A stretch of 64,000 nt of DNA from Desulfovibrio sp. JC010 (GTDB lineage Bacteria; Desulfobacterota; Desulfovibrionia; Desulfovibrionales; Desulfovibrionaceae), in assembly GCF_010470675.1 (NCBI RefSeq), contig NZ_VOIQ01000003.1, forward strand, positions 1-64,000, written 5' to 3'. This document shows positions 33,436 through 42,106 of this stretch, piece by piece. The notes under the pieces were generated by a model. The model had not been told where the DNA came from. It worked only from the letters and a program-made list of their open reading frames with translations, and searched no databases. How positions within the stretch are numbered: position 1 is the stretch's first letter; each line of letters opens with the position of its first letter. Made by a program: the position numbers and the translations under genes.

Positions 33436-33729
33436 GTAAATTTGATAGGTGAGATGGACCGACATATCAAGGAAAATCGGATATGCGGGCCGGAATGTTA
33501 ATGAAATAATAACTTCCGCAGGGCCGTTCAGATACAGAAAGCAGAGGGCAGTTATTCGAATACCTGTGACGCATTAATAAATATGCACAGAATATATCAA
33601 TTTCTCCTAAAGATAAAACCCTAAAAGCGACATGTTTCAAATTACCTGCTTTTAGTGCTAAGTTTTGACACATACTTAATTACCATTTATCTGCTGGTTA
33701 TATCAAAATACTCTTTGCAGGAGAATCAG
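33436..33729. promoter_or_regulatory. Divergent hflK / phosphomannomutase control region
   Basis: 294 bases. Plus-strand promoter candidate TTGACA (33665-33670) with TTATCT (33687-33692), 16 bases apart. An inverted repeat CTAAAAGC (33621-33628) / GCTTTTAG (33648-33655) lies upstream of the -35 and could be an operator for either gene. Confidence 0.5.
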
Positions 33730-35097
33730 ATGAAGGAAATCAGAAAAGAGATCTTCAGGGCTTACGATATTCGTGGGATTGTGGATCAGGATTTTGATGA
33801 AGAATGGGTAGAGCGGCTTGGACGGGCCTGCGGCACATGGTTCCGTTCTCAAGGCTGGGACCGGGCCGTGGTGGGGCATGACTGCCGTCACAGTTCTCCC
33901 GCCTATCAACAGGCCATGGCCCGGGGACTTAACGGGGCCGGCGTGGACGTGCTTTGCCTGAACATGGTGCCTTCTCCTGTTTTTTATTTTGCGGCCAAAA
34001 AGCTTAACTACAAATCCGGGGTGATGATCACCGCCAGTCACAACCCACCGGAGTTTAATGGCTTCAAGGTCTGGGGCGGGGAGACCACCATCCACACCGA
34101 TGATATTCAGGCCATCTACAACATAATGGAATCCGGTGAGTTCAGTGAAGGCAGCGGCGTGGTTTCCCATCACGATATTGTCCCGTTTTATCTTGAAGAC
34201 CTCCTTTCCGGCATCAAGCTCAAGCGTCCGGTCAAGGTTGTGCTGGACGGAGGCAACGGTGCCGGAGGGCATATTGCCCTTGAGCTGCTGCGCCGGGCCG
34301 GGGCTGAGGTTATTCCCCAATACTGCGAACCGGACGGTGATTTTCCTAACCATCACCCGGACCCGGTGGTTGCAGAATATATGGGCGATCTTTTCAAGGC
34401 GGTTGTTGAACATGGCGCGGAGGTAGGCATCGGGCTTGACGGTGACGCGGACCGCATCGGAGCGGTGGACGAGAAAGGAAATCTTGTTCCCGGAGACAGG
34501 TTGCTGGCCGTCTATGCCCGTGAAGTTCTGGCCCGCAAGCCCGGCGAGACCGTTGTGGCCGACGTTAAATGCAGCCATCTGTTTTTTGATGATGTTGCCA
34601 GACATGGCGGTAATCCGCTCATGGCTGTAACCGGGCATTCCATTATGAAGGCCAAAATGGTCGAGACCGGGGCCGGGCTCGGCGGCGAGATGAGCGGACA
34701 TATCTTTTTTGCTGACCGTTTCTACGGCTTTGATGACGGACTTTATTCCGCTTTGCGGCTGCTGGAGATTCTTTCCGATACGGATGTTCCGGTTTCAAAA
34801 ATGTGGGATGAATGGGACCAGACCTATTTCACCCCTGAGCTTCGTGTTGAGTACCCGGAGGAGATCAAGTTCGAACTGGTTGAGCGTGTGGCAGAAGAGC
34901 TTGCAAAGAAGTATGAGGTCATCGATATTGACGGGGTTCGTGTTGTTTTGGACGGCGGCTGGGCTCTGGTGCGGGCTTCCAATACTCAGGCTGCGCTGAC
35001 CATGCGTTTTGAAGCCTCATCGCAGGAACAGCTTTCCGCGATACAGTCTGAAGTGGAAGTGCTGCTCGACAGGCTGGCTGAAGAGCTTGGAGCTTAA
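33730..35097 (+). CDS. Phosphomannomutase/phosphoglucomutase
   Basis: 455 residues from the ATG at 33730 (AGGAG seven bases upstream); the frame is open further upstream to 33655. Alpha-D-phosphohexomutase with the four usual domains: phosphoserine loop VMITASHNPPEFNG with catalytic Ser103, magnesium loop GLDGDADRIG, the sugar-binding GEMSGHIFF and a C-terminal phosphate-binding loop with VRASNTQAALTMRFEA. It interconverts 1- and 6-phosphates of mannose or glucose and feeds GDP-mannose or UDP-glucose synthesis. Similar to AlgC/ManB. Confidence 0.94.
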   Translation: MKEIRKEIFRAYDIRGIVDQDFDEEWVERLGRACGTWFRSQGWDRAVVGHDCRHSSPAYQQAMARGLNGAGVDVLCLNMVPSPVFYFAAKKLNYKSGVMITASHNPPEFNGFKVWGGETTIHTDDIQAIYNIMESGEFSEGSGVVSHHDIVPFYLEDLLSGIKLKRPVKVVLDGGNGAGGHIALELLRRAGAEVIPQYCEPDGDFPNHHPDPVVAEYMGDLFKAVVEHGAEVGIGLDGDADRIGAVDEKGNLVPGDRLLAVYAREVLARKPGETVVADVKCSHLFFDDVARHGGNPLMAVTGHSIMKAKMVETGAGLGGEMSGHIFFADRFYGFDDGLYSALRLLEILSDTDVPVSKMWDEWDQTYFTPELRVEYPEEIKFELVERVAEELAKKYEVIDIDGVRVVLDGGWALVRASNTQAALTMRFEASSQEQLSAIQSEVEVLLDRLAEELGA

Positions 35098-35198
35098 TTC
35101 TCCTTTTTTACACGAAAGCAAATACTTGATACCATAAGTACTTACAGGTAAGCCTTTTCACCTGATTTAAATTACTCAAGCAGCACAAGGTTACATTC

Positions 35199-35768
35199 AT
35201 GGCATTGTTTATTAAGCCCCACGGTAAGACCGGCACGGAAAGATTTTTGCGGATGATCGGGATGGTAATAATTCTCGGGCTGGTGATTTACGCCTTCTGG
35301 ATGAACAACCAGTCCACCATGGAGAAGATTCAGGCCCGTAATGCTATCTGGGACCAGACCAAGGTTCTGGACCGATCCGAGCGTGATTACATTCAGGGAT
35401 TCGTCAGGAGCATGCGTAATGAGTTCGGGGTTACAGTTCGCATTCAGATTATTCTTGATCCGGTCACGGAGCAGGAGGTTGATCCCAAGGAACTTCTGAT
35501 CGTTATTTCCCCGCCTACGCAGGAAGTGGGGATGCATTTTCCCGGTCTTGTACGCCATGCTTTGGGTAATGAATTCATCTCCGAGTTGGAAACCAAACAT
35601 TTTGCAAATCATTTTGCTGATGATGAATGGCCCGGTTCGCTCATGACCTGTTTGTCCATGATCTGGGAACGACTGGTCAATGTCGAGTCCGACCAGCCTG
35701 TTCCTGAGGTGCATACAAATGAGAATGACAGCACACCTGATCCGGAATCATCAGTTCACAAGGAATAA
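35199..35768 (+). CDS. Single-span membrane protein, possible TPM-like domain
   Basis: 189 residues. One membrane helix at about 18-36 (RMIGMVIILGLVIYAFW) then a soluble domain of about 110 residues (RSERDYIQGFVRSMRNEFGV, KELLIVISPPTQEVGMHF) whose pattern recalls TPM/YgcG-type domains; this match is weak. The C-terminus is acidic and low-complexity. rnhA follows after 9 bases, so they may be co-transcribed. Function unknown. Confidence 0.6.
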   Translation: MALFIKPHGKTGTERFLRMIGMVIILGLVIYAFWMNNQSTMEKIQARNAIWDQTKVLDRSERDYIQGFVRSMRNEFGVTVRIQIILDPVTEQEVDPKELLIVISPPTQEVGMHFPGLVRHALGNEFISELETKHFANHFADDEWPGSLMTCLSMIWERLVNVESDQPVPEVHTNENDSTPDPESSVHKE

Positions 35769-35777
35769 TTAAAGTTA

Positions 35778-36242
35778 ATGTCTAAAAAGAAACTTACTAT
35801 CTACACCGACGGTTCCTGTCTCGGTAACCCCGGTAAGGGCGGCTACGGGGCCGTTCTCCTGTTCAACGAACACCGCAAGGAACTTTCACAGGGTTATAAA
35901 AAAACCACCAACAACCGCATGGAAATGCGCGCGGTTATCGCAGCCCTCACCGAACTCAAGGAACCCTGCGAGATTACACTGTTCACCGATTCGCAGTACG
36001 TGAAGAATGCCTTCACCAAGAAGTGGATTGATAACTGGCAGAAAAACGGTTGGAAGACTGCCGCCAAGAAGCCGGTCAAAAATAAGGATCTCTGGGTGCA
36101 GTTCATCCCGTTGCTGAAGAAGCACGACGTGACTTTCCGCTGGGTCAAAGGCCATTCCGGGGACCCGGAAAACGAACGCTGCGACGATCTGGCCCGCAAT
36201 GCCGCATCGTCCGGTGATTTGATTGAAGACGAGGGAGCTTAG
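35778..36242 (+). CDS. rnhA: Ribonuclease HI
   Basis: 154 residues. Degrades RNA in RNA-DNA hybrids. Catalytic residues visible: Asp11 ([12 protein letters not shown]), Glu49 ([10 protein letters not shown]), Asp71 ([10 protein letters not shown]), His126 ([11 protein letters not shown]) and Asp136. The basic protrusion ([18 protein letters not shown]) for hybrid binding is present as in E. coli. The window also encodes RNase HII (59021). Repeat copy 11 begins at the stop codon, followed by a terminator. Confidence 0.97.
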   Translation: MSKKKLTIYTDGSCLGNPGKGGYGAVLLFNEHRKELSQGYKKTTNNRMEMRAVIAALTELKEPCEITLFTDSQYVKNAFTKKWIDNWQKNGWKTAAKKPVKNKDLWVQFIPLLKKHDVTFRWVKGHSGDPENERCDDLARNAASSGDLIEDEGA

Positions 36243-36321
36243 CCTCCGGCGGCCAAAGAACCTTTTTTTGGGAAAAAAAGGTTCTCTGGACTCTCCAAAA
36301 AAACTTTTTAATAAGCTTCGC
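36242..36321 (+). repeat. Modular intergenic repeat, copy 11 (type B)
   Basis: GCCTCCGGCGGCC, hairpin AGAACCTTTTTTT/AAAAAAAGGTTCT, CTGGACTCTCC, ATAAGCTTCGC. It overlaps the last base of rnhA. Confidence 0.75.
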
Positions 36322-36351
36322 ATGTAGCCTTTAAAGGCGTCTAGACTAAAG

Positions 36352-36387
36352 AGAGCGCAATATCTTAACTGATATTGCGCTCTTGGT
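36352..36387 (+). terminator. Terminator downstream of rnhA
   Basis: AGAGCGCAATATC pairs perfectly with GATATTGCGCTCT over a 6-base loop, then TGGTTTT. Confidence 0.85.
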
Positions 36388-36412
36388 TTTCAGTATGATT
36401 TCGAAAGATAAT

Positions 36413-36494
36413 TGGCGAAGCCTAAGAAAAGGTTTTGGGATTCTTAAACCCTTTTGCAAAAGGGTTTGAGGCTCCCGGCAGGGCCGCCGGAGGC
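36413..36494 (-). repeat. Modular intergenic repeat, copy 12 (type A)
   Basis: TGGCGAAGCCTAAGAAAAGG, TTTTGGGATTCTTAAACCC hairpin over TTTTGCAAAA, GGCAGGGCCGCCGGAGGC. Abuts the stop codon of the hydrolase gene. Confidence 0.8.
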
Positions 36495-37529
36495 TTACTT
36501 AATCACACTCGCAATGTCGTTGTAGATTGAGGTCTTTTTAACAAATTTACCTTTTCCGTTCATGCTGGTGTTAATCTTGGTGGCATCTACAAAGTCGATG
36601 CCCGGCAGGTCCTTGTTGTCGACCACGTCTCCGAGCCTTACTCCGCCGCGTTGTTTATGGGCGGTGGTCAGCTGGTCGTCGTTGGAGGAGGTGTAGACGG
36701 TGATGTGGGCACTGGTGTTGTCCAGCTTGGGCAGTATGGTCTCGGCAAATTTGTTGCGGTTGATGTCCGGGGCGATGAGGATCAGTTCCTTGATGCGGGC
36801 CATATCTTCCGGGGCGAGCTGAAGCTCAGCCATTGCTTTGCAGAGCGGCAGGCAGCCCATGCTGTTTCCGATCAGATAGATATTTTCCGCATCCAGCTCT
36901 TCCGCGACTTCTTTGATGAATTCAGTCAGTTGCGGGATTGCGTGTTCTGCATTCTGCTCGTCCTGCAGGTAGTCGGACTGGGCGGGCCAGCTGAAGAAGA
37001 GCGGTGCGCCCTGATATTGCAGCTCGTAGCTCATGCGGGCTGTACTGAGTGCCGCTTCTTCAAAGGAAATGTCAAAGCCGTGTACAAATACCAGTGCGGA
37101 TTTGTCCGGGCTGTTTGCCAGTCTTTTGGGCAGGGTGGTATTAAAAGAACGCCGGGGAAGCGGCTGTACATCTTTGATGGTGTAGTCACTGACAGGTCGC
37201 ATGCCGTATGTGGTCATGGTGAAGCCGGACTTTTTAAGTTCTTTGAGATCCTTGCTGAAGGGAACAGCTACGTTGCAGGCTCCCCAGCTCAGTTTGCCGC
37301 CTTCATTACCATAGGCTTTGCCCGGAACTGTGGACCCGCTGGGTTGGCGGTCGGTGCCGTAAAAAAGAACTATTTCCTGAAAAGGATTTTCAGTGGTCAG
37401 GGCCTTGGTCAGGTCGTCGCCCCATTTATTGATGGTGTCGGTGCTGCTTTTGGAGCAGCCGGTGGTCAGCAGCAGAGAGACAAGAGTCAGGGCAATTGCC
37501 GCTGTTTTGATAATGGAAAGTTTTTTCAT
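36495..37529 (-). CDS. Alpha/beta-hydrolase lipoprotein (DUF900 family)
   Basis: 344 residues. The signal peptide ends in the lipobox LTTGC with Cys25 as lipidation site, so it should be membrane-anchored in the periplasm or outer membrane. Then a DUF900-type hydrolase: VLFYGTDRQPSG, FVHGFDISFEEAAL, and the nucleophile elbow GNSMG with Ser223. Substrate unknown; a lipid or ester is plausible. GGAGG lies before the ATG. Stands between repeats without an obvious operon partner. Confidence 0.85.
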   Translation of the reverse strand: MKKLSIIKTAAIALTLVSLLLTTGCSKSSTDTINKWGDDLTKALTTENPFQEIVLFYGTDRQPSGSTVPGKAYGNEGGKLSWGACNVAVPFSKDLKELKKSGFTMTTYGMRPVSDYTIKDVQPLPRRSFNTTLPKRLANSPDKSALVFVHGFDISFEEAALSTARMSYELQYQGAPLFFSWPAQSDYLQDEQNAEHAIPQLTEFIKEVAEELDAENIYLIGNSMGCLPLCKAMAELQLAPEDMARIKELILIAPDINRNKFAETILPKLDNTSAHITVYTSSNDDQLTTAHKQRGGVRLGDVVDNKDLPGIDFVDATKINTSMNGKGKFVKKTSIYNDIASVIK

Positions 37530-37628
37530 GCCGGAGCGACCTCCTTAAAAGTGCCTGTGGGAATCAGATTTTAGCTCTAATCCTTATAGCACAATGTCGG
37601 AAAGCCGCAACCGGACAAAAAAGAGTGT

Positions 37629-39074
37629 TTATTCTTGGACAGCCAGCCAGTTATGGGGGATGGACCAGCAGCCGTCCTGTGCGGAATCCACAAGAGCGTC
37701 CAGAAGGCGGGCCACCCCGTATTCCTCACAGGCGGGAATGCACAGGTCCGCTGCGGGCAGAGCTTCGGGGGCGGCATTGGCAACCACTGCGCTTAAGCCC
37801 ACATGGCCGAACATGGTCAGGTCGTTTTCGCTGTCGCCGATGGCAATGGAGTTGAGGTCCGACCAGCCGGCTTCTTCCATGATCTGCATCATGGCGGAAT
37901 GCTTTCCGTGTCCGGCAGGGCCGATTTCAAGGAAATGCTCTCCGGTGCGCACACAGCTCATGCCGTGTTTTTCGGCGAGACTGCGTACCAGGTCGCATTG
38001 CTCGGTCTGATCCCGGCGGGAAAAGGTCAGGATTTTGATGGCACCTTTTTCTTCGGGTGTTTCCCCTTTTTGGGGCAGAACTTCACCTACTTTGATGAAA
38101 TCGTCAATTTCGCCTTCAGTAAGTTCTGTCCGGGTCCAGATTCCGTCACTTACGTAGGTGGCATAGTGAACCCCGGCATCGATAAGCGCATCTTCAATTG
38201 CCTTGAACGGGGTCACCCCTTCTCCGAATACTTCCAGCTTGCCGTTGCGCACAATCACTGAACCGTTGACCCCGGCATGGGGGGTGAAACTGCCCACACT
38301 GCTGACCAGATGCGGCAGGCTGATCATGTGTTTTCCGGTGATGAGGGAAAAGTGTCCGCCTGCTGTGGTGTAGCGGTTGATGGCGTTCAGGGTTCTGCGG
38401 TCAATTGTTTTACCGGGGGTGATGAGGGTGTTGTCGATGTCGCAGAAAATCCAGGGGAGGTTTTTGTCCTGTGCGCAGGCTATGGTTCTGGCGTAATCCT
38501 GCTGGTTCCGGCGGGTGTAAGGCAGGGTTTTGCGCGCAATGGATGGAGGTAATGAATCCATACCGAATCTTCCTTCAAGTTCAACAATGCGCTGCCCGAA
38601 GGAATATGATTCACCAAGGGGCGAGGTTCTGAAATCGCAATAGGCCACAGCTTTATGGATGGGACTTTCATAGTCGGGACCGGGAAAGTTGTCGTAGATC
38701 TTTTTGATTTCCGGCAGACTTTCGATTTCCACCGGAGTGCTGGAGTGCCAGAGCACCGCACGGATGACATCTTCCGGCGCGTTGCAATGGGCAAGGTAGG
38801 CTGCGCCGTCAAGGGGATGAAATCCGGTTTTTTTCAGCTTTTCAGAGTAACCCACATCATGGAAGAGAGCGGCAGTTACGATCTTTTCTGCTGTCTCGGC
38901 ATCGTAATCCATCTGCTCGACCAGTCTGCGGGCAGTTTTGCAGGCCTGGCGCATGTGGGCCAGTCTGGTTGAATCAGCAGGGAAGAAAGATGCGGCCAGT
39001 TCATCAGTAAGATTCTCAGAGACCGGACCAAGCGGTTCAGGAAATATTTTTTTCAGAATTGAAGATATGTTCAT
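37629..39074 (-). CDS. HD-domain / HAD-IIB phosphatase fusion protein
   Basis: 481 residues. N-terminal HD domain (about 35-160) with LFHDVGYS (His72-Asp73), His110 and Asp147 as likely metal ligands. C-terminal HAD phosphatase (about 205-470) with FCDIDNTLITPG (nucleophile Asp212, acid Asp214), TGKH as motif II and GDSENDLTMF as motif IV, of the Cof/IIB subfamily. HD proteins hydrolyse nucleotides or phosphomonoesters and Cof-type HADs act on sugar or cofactor phosphates, so a two-step hydrolase is possible. The combination is uncommon and no substrate can be assigned. Confidence 0.8.
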   Translation of the reverse strand: MNISSILKKIFPEPLGPVSENLTDELAASFFPADSTRLAHMRQACKTARRLVEQMDYDAETAEKIVTAALFHDVGYSEKLKKTGFHPLDGAAYLAHCNAPEDVIRAVLWHSSTPVEIESLPEIKKIYDNFPGPDYESPIHKAVAYCDFRTSPLGESYSFGQRIVELEGRFGMDSLPPSIARKTLPYTRRNQQDYARTIACAQDKNLPWIFCDIDNTLITPGKTIDRRTLNAINRYTTAGGHFSLITGKHMISLPHLVSSVGSFTPHAGVNGSVIVRNGKLEVFGEGVTPFKAIEDALIDAGVHYATYVSDGIWTRTELTEGEIDDFIKVGEVLPQKGETPEEKGAIKILTFSRRDQTEQCDLVRSLAEKHGMSCVRTGEHFLEIGPAGHGKHSAMMQIMEEAGWSDLNSIAIGDSENDLTMFGHVGLSAVVANAAPEALPAADLCIPACEEYGVARLLDALVDSAQDGCWSIPHNWLAVQE

Positions 39075-39100
39075 AAATAGCTCCGTTTAGCCATATATAT

Positions 39101-39186
39101 TGGCGAAGCCTAATAAAAGTTTTAGGAGAGTCCAGAGAACCCTTTTTCAAAAGGGTTCTTTGGCCCCCGGCAGGGTCGCCGAAGGC
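39101..39186 (-). repeat. Modular intergenic repeat, copy 13 (type B)
   Basis: TGGCGAAGCCTAATAAAAG, GGAGAGTCCAGAGAACCC hairpin with AAGGGTTCTTTGG, CGGCAGGGTCGCCGAAGGC. Confidence 0.8.
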
Positions 39187-39246
39187 TTCTTCATTCGTAA
39201 TTATTGCGACTGTAAAGTCAAGCGACATTTGGGTTGCCAAAACAGG

Positions 39247-39278
39247 CAGGCCGCTTGGAAAATCTTCCAAGCGGCCTG
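39247..39278 (-). terminator. Terminator of hisC-cmk
   Basis: CAGGCCGCTTGG pairs with CCAAGCGGCCTG over 8 bases; a short T-tract follows on the minus strand. Confidence 0.75.
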
Positions 39279-39304
39279 AAATATTCGTGTTTGCGTTTTC
39301 GTTT

Positions 39305-39976
39305 CTAGTTAACTTTTTTTTCGGTTTCGAAAACGAGCTTGTCGAAAACCCCGTCAATGTCGAGTTTGGTGGTGTCCACAATGATGGAATCTTCAGCAGG
39401 CTTGAGCGGTGCGACCTTGCGGTTGCGGTCCTGATCGTCACGTTTGCTAATCTGTTCGACCAGCTCGGCGTAATCTGCGGGCTTGCCCATTTCCTTGAGC
39501 TGTTCGAAACGGCGGCGGGCGCGTTCCTCAAGATCGGCATCGAGGAAGAACTTGCAGGGTGCCTGCGGGAAAATGACCGTACCCATGTCGCGGCCTTCAG
39601 CGATGAGTGAGGTTGTTTCTCCGATGCTGCGCTGGGCGATTTTCTGGTATTCGCGTACAGCCGGAATTTTAGCCACATTGGAGGCCCACATACCCACCGT
39701 CTCGGTGCGGATTTCATCGGTCAGCGGGGTACCGTTCAGGCTGAGCACGGAATCAGAGCCGCTGCCGGAAAGGGTGAATTCCAGCCCTTGCAGGGCCTGC
39801 GCAAGTTTGGCTTCATCCCAGTCCCATGAACCTTCGCCGAGCTTCCAAGCGGTGCCGCGAAACATGGCTCCGGTATCGAGATAGGCGATTTCAAAACGGT
39901 CGGCCAGACGTTTGGCAAGGGTGGATTTACCCACGCCTGCAGGGCCGTCCAGAGTTATGATGAAAGGCGTGTCCAT
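39305..39976 (-). CDS. cmk: Cytidylate kinase
   Basis: 223 residues. Phosphorylates CMP and dCMP. P-loop ITLDGPAGVGKSTLAKRLA, lid and CMP-binding region AEGRDMGTVIFP, and RRRFEQLKEMG are as in bacterial Cmk. Its ATG overlaps the hisC stop codon (TAATG), indicating translational coupling. Confidence 0.95.
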   Translation of the reverse strand: MDTPFIITLDGPAGVGKSTLAKRLADRFEIAYLDTGAMFRGTAWKLGEGSWDWDEAKLAQALQGLEFTLSGSGSDSVLSLNGTPLTDEIRTETVGMWASNVAKIPAVREYQKIAQRSIGETTSLIAEGRDMGTVIFPQAPCKFFLDADLEERARRRFEQLKEMGKPADYAELVEQISKRDDQDRNRKVAPLKPAEDSIIVDTTKLDIDGVFDKLVFETEKKVN

Positions 39977-41070
39977 TAAAGGACCTCCTTCAGTGTTTTA
40001 AGAAAAGTTTTGTTTTCCTGATCTGTTCCCATGTTGACCCGGATATATTCGCCAAGGCCGAAGCTCTTCAGCGGACGGACGATGATGCCACGTTCAAGAA
40101 GTTCTTGGAAAACCTTCATTGCATCACGGGTGGGCTTGAACATAATGAAGTTGGCTTGGGAATCAAGTACTTCGCAGCCCATTTGGCGGATTTCTTCGGT
40201 GAAGAGTTCACGGCCGCGCAGAACCACATCCATGGTGGTGTTGAAAAAGGCTTCGTCTTCAAGCACGGCAATGGCCGCTTCTTCGGCCAGCAGGTTCACG
40301 GTAAAGGGCGCGCGGGCACTTTTGATGTATCCGGCCAGTTCCGGGCTCATGATGCCGTAACCGATGCGCAGCCCGGCCAGACCGTAGGCTTTGGAAAAGG
40401 TGCGGGTCAGCACCATGTTGGGAAATTCGGTAAGCAGTCCGCGCATGTCGTATTTTTCAGCGGGGCGGGCAAACTCGATATATGCTTCGTCGATGACCAG
40501 CAGGGTCTGTTCCGGGATTGCTGCGGCCATTTCGCGCACTTCATCCACGGTCACCGCCAGCCCGGTAGGGTTGTCCGGGGAGGTGATGAAGACGATGGCT
40601 GTTTTTTCAGTTACCGCAGCAGCGAGGGCCTTCAGGGGCTGTTTGTGTCCCTCAGCGCGGGGAACCTGACGGAAATTAATGGCGCAGAGGTGGGACATGA
40701 GCCGGTACATGCTGAAGCAGGATTCATAGGTGATTACTTCGTCCTGTCCGGGATTGGCCTTGATGCGCACCAGCAGGTCGAGGATTTCATCGGAACCGTT
40801 ACCGCTGATGATCTGTTCTTCGGATACGCCGCTGCGCTTGGCAATGGCTGCGTTGAGGCGCGGGTTGCCGTTATGCGGGTAGCGGAAAACCGAGGGTGCG
40901 TGGCGGGTAATGGCTTTCTGGGCCATGGGGGATGCGCCCAGCGGATTTTCATTGCTGGCGAGCTTGATGACGGTATCGAGACCGTATTTCTCTTTGATTT
41001 CCTCGATGGTCAAACCCGGTGCGTAGGGTTTGGAATCCATCATATCTGAACGGACTTTTATGGCGGACAT
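39976..41070 (-). CDS. hisC: Histidinol-phosphate aminotransferase
   Basis: 364 residues. PLP-dependent class I/II aminotransferase of histidine synthesis; K227 in TRTFSKAYGLAGLRIGYG binds PLP, and SPDNPTG, DEAYIEF and the N-terminal KLASNENPLG are the HisC signature. It may also act on aromatic amino acids. Preceded by repeat copy 14 with the leader module (41093-41110); AAGGAT lies before the ATG. The other his genes are elsewhere; cmk follows with a 1-base overlap. Confidence 0.94.
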   Translation of the reverse strand: MSAIKVRSDMMDSKPYAPGLTIEEIKEKYGLDTVIKLASNENPLGASPMAQKAITRHAPSVFRYPHNGNPRLNAAIAKRSGVSEEQIISGNGSDEILDLLVRIKANPGQDEVITYESCFSMYRLMSHLCAINFRQVPRAEGHKQPLKALAAAVTEKTAIVFITSPDNPTGLAVTVDEVREMAAAIPEQTLLVIDEAYIEFARPAEKYDMRGLLTEFPNMVLTRTFSKAYGLAGLRIGYGIMSPELAGYIKSARAPFTVNLLAEEAAIAVLEDEAFFNTTMDVVLRGRELFTEEIRQMGCEVLDSQANFIMFKPTRDAMKVFQELLERGIIVRPLKSFGLGEYIRVNMGTDQENKTFLKTLKEVL

Positions 41071-41092
41071 GCTTGAATCCTTATTAATATTG

Positions 41093-41202
41093 ATGCGCTA
41101 CGCGCTTTTTTATGAAAGATGCCTCCGGCAGGCCTCCCGGCGGGTGCCTTCAGCAGGACCAAAGGGAATAATCCCCTTTGGAATCCCTGTCGGGCTTCGC
41201 TC
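41093..41202 (+). repeat. Modular intergenic repeat, copy 14 (type D) with leader module
   Basis: The leader is inverted here (TTGATGCGCTACGCGCTTTT at about 41090-41109), i.e. correctly oriented for the minus-strand hisC gene. GCCTCCGGCAGGCC, core CAAAGGGAATAATCCCCTTTG, GGAATCCC and GGGCTTCGC follow. Confidence 0.7.
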
Positions 41203-41278
41203 TGTTCTATGGAAAGGGAGGGATATTGAGCAGGAGTACGGGGTTTATTAGTTTGGAATGGATGGTTTGTCAAAAGTC

Positions 41279-41309
41279 AGCCCCCCTGCTTATGGCGTAC
41301 AGGGGGGCT
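41279..41309 (-). terminator. Terminator of the uspA gene
   Basis: AGCCCCCCTG/CAGGGGGGCT perfect stem, 11-base loop; TGACTTTTGAC follows on the minus strand. Confidence 0.8.
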
Positions 41310-41376
41310 CCTGAGGTTAGTGAGGCTCGACCTTCAGGCTGGGGTGATAGCCCTCAGGTCAGTTATGAGGTTATTC

Positions 41377-41817
41377 CTAGGAGGGTCTGACAGTTAATAC
41401 CGGGCTGGTGGCCGACTTGACCACCTTCTCAGCAACGGAACCGAACAGGATGCGGTCGATGCCCGCACGGCCATGGGTGCCCATGACGATCATGTCCGCG
41501 TTTTCGGTTTCTGCAATGGCGAGGATTTCCTCGGCTGCATATCCGGTTACAACCTTTCCGTTTGCGGTTACATCCTTGAAGTTTTCAGCGATGAAAGTTT
41601 CCATGGTGCTGTCCGCGCCGGTTACGATTTCGCCTACAAAGTTCTCAATGGAGCTGGGCGGAACATGAAAGCCCACATACTGGTCCAGCGAGGGAGCCAC
41701 GTAGAGGCAGATGATTTCAGCTCCCAATGTCTTTGCAAGGGTACTTGCGTATTCTGCTACAACAGGGCTGTGGTCCGAAAAATCCACTGCACAGAGTATC
41801 TTCTTGATTTCAGGCAT
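41377..41817 (-). CDS. Universal stress protein UspA family
   Basis: 146 residues from the ATG at 41817; GGAGG lies 7 bases upstream, while the ATG at 41823 would be too close and longer readings run into the leader. KKILCAVDFSDHSPVVAEYA opens the fold and GTHGRAGIDRILFGSVAEKV is a full GxxGx9G(S/T) ATP-binding motif, so this member should bind ATP, unlike the tandem Usp at 27923. Monocistronic with its own terminator. Confidence 0.92.
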   Translation of the reverse strand: MPEIKKILCAVDFSDHSPVVAEYASTLAKTLGAEIICLYVAPSLDQYVGFHVPPSSIENFVGEIVTGADSTMETFIAENFKDVTANGKVVTGYAAEEILAIAETENADMIVMGTHGRAGIDRILFGSVAEKVVKSATSPVLTVRPS

Positions 41818-42053
41818 ATTCATACCTCCGTATTTCAAATGGTTGTGCATGGAGAAAAAGTGCATTTCAAAAATTCTTACTTCAAATATTACCCGAATAA
41901 GTGCGGCATGGACAAGCTTTTTCTTATAATTTATCCTGCAGGAGGAAAAAAAGTCTCACAAGGGGTTGTGCCCCAGTGAAAGTGGTATTTTTTTCCGGGC
42001 ACTAAATAATTATAAAGTTAGTTAAATCAACCTATTGGCTGAAAGTCTAGACT

Positions 42054-42070
42054 TTGGCAAGGTCATTGCA
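42054..42070 (+). promoter_or_regulatory. Sigma-54 promoter
   Basis: TTGGCAAGGTCATTGCA: GG at -24 (42056-42057) and GC at -12 (42068-42069) separated by exactly 10 bases, matching TGGCAC-N5-TTGCA. Transcription would start near 42081, 26 bases before the ATG. Confidence 0.7.
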
Positions 42071-42106
42071 TAGTCTGGGATGAAACCAAAGGCTGAGGAG
42101 TAAAAT

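Larger units (their letters stand above)
41071..41376. other. Intergenic region with repeat copy 14, leader and usp terminator
   Basis: 306 bases, no gene. Repeat 14 with leader (41093-41202), an unassigned stretch, then the usp terminator (41279-41309) and a looser stem (CTGAGG near 41311 with CCTCAG near 41353). Confidence 0.6.

Noticed and set aside
39037-39717. 226-residue minus-strand frame overlapping cmk
   Set aside because: Out of frame with cmk, crosses a repeat and the terminator, and has no domain.
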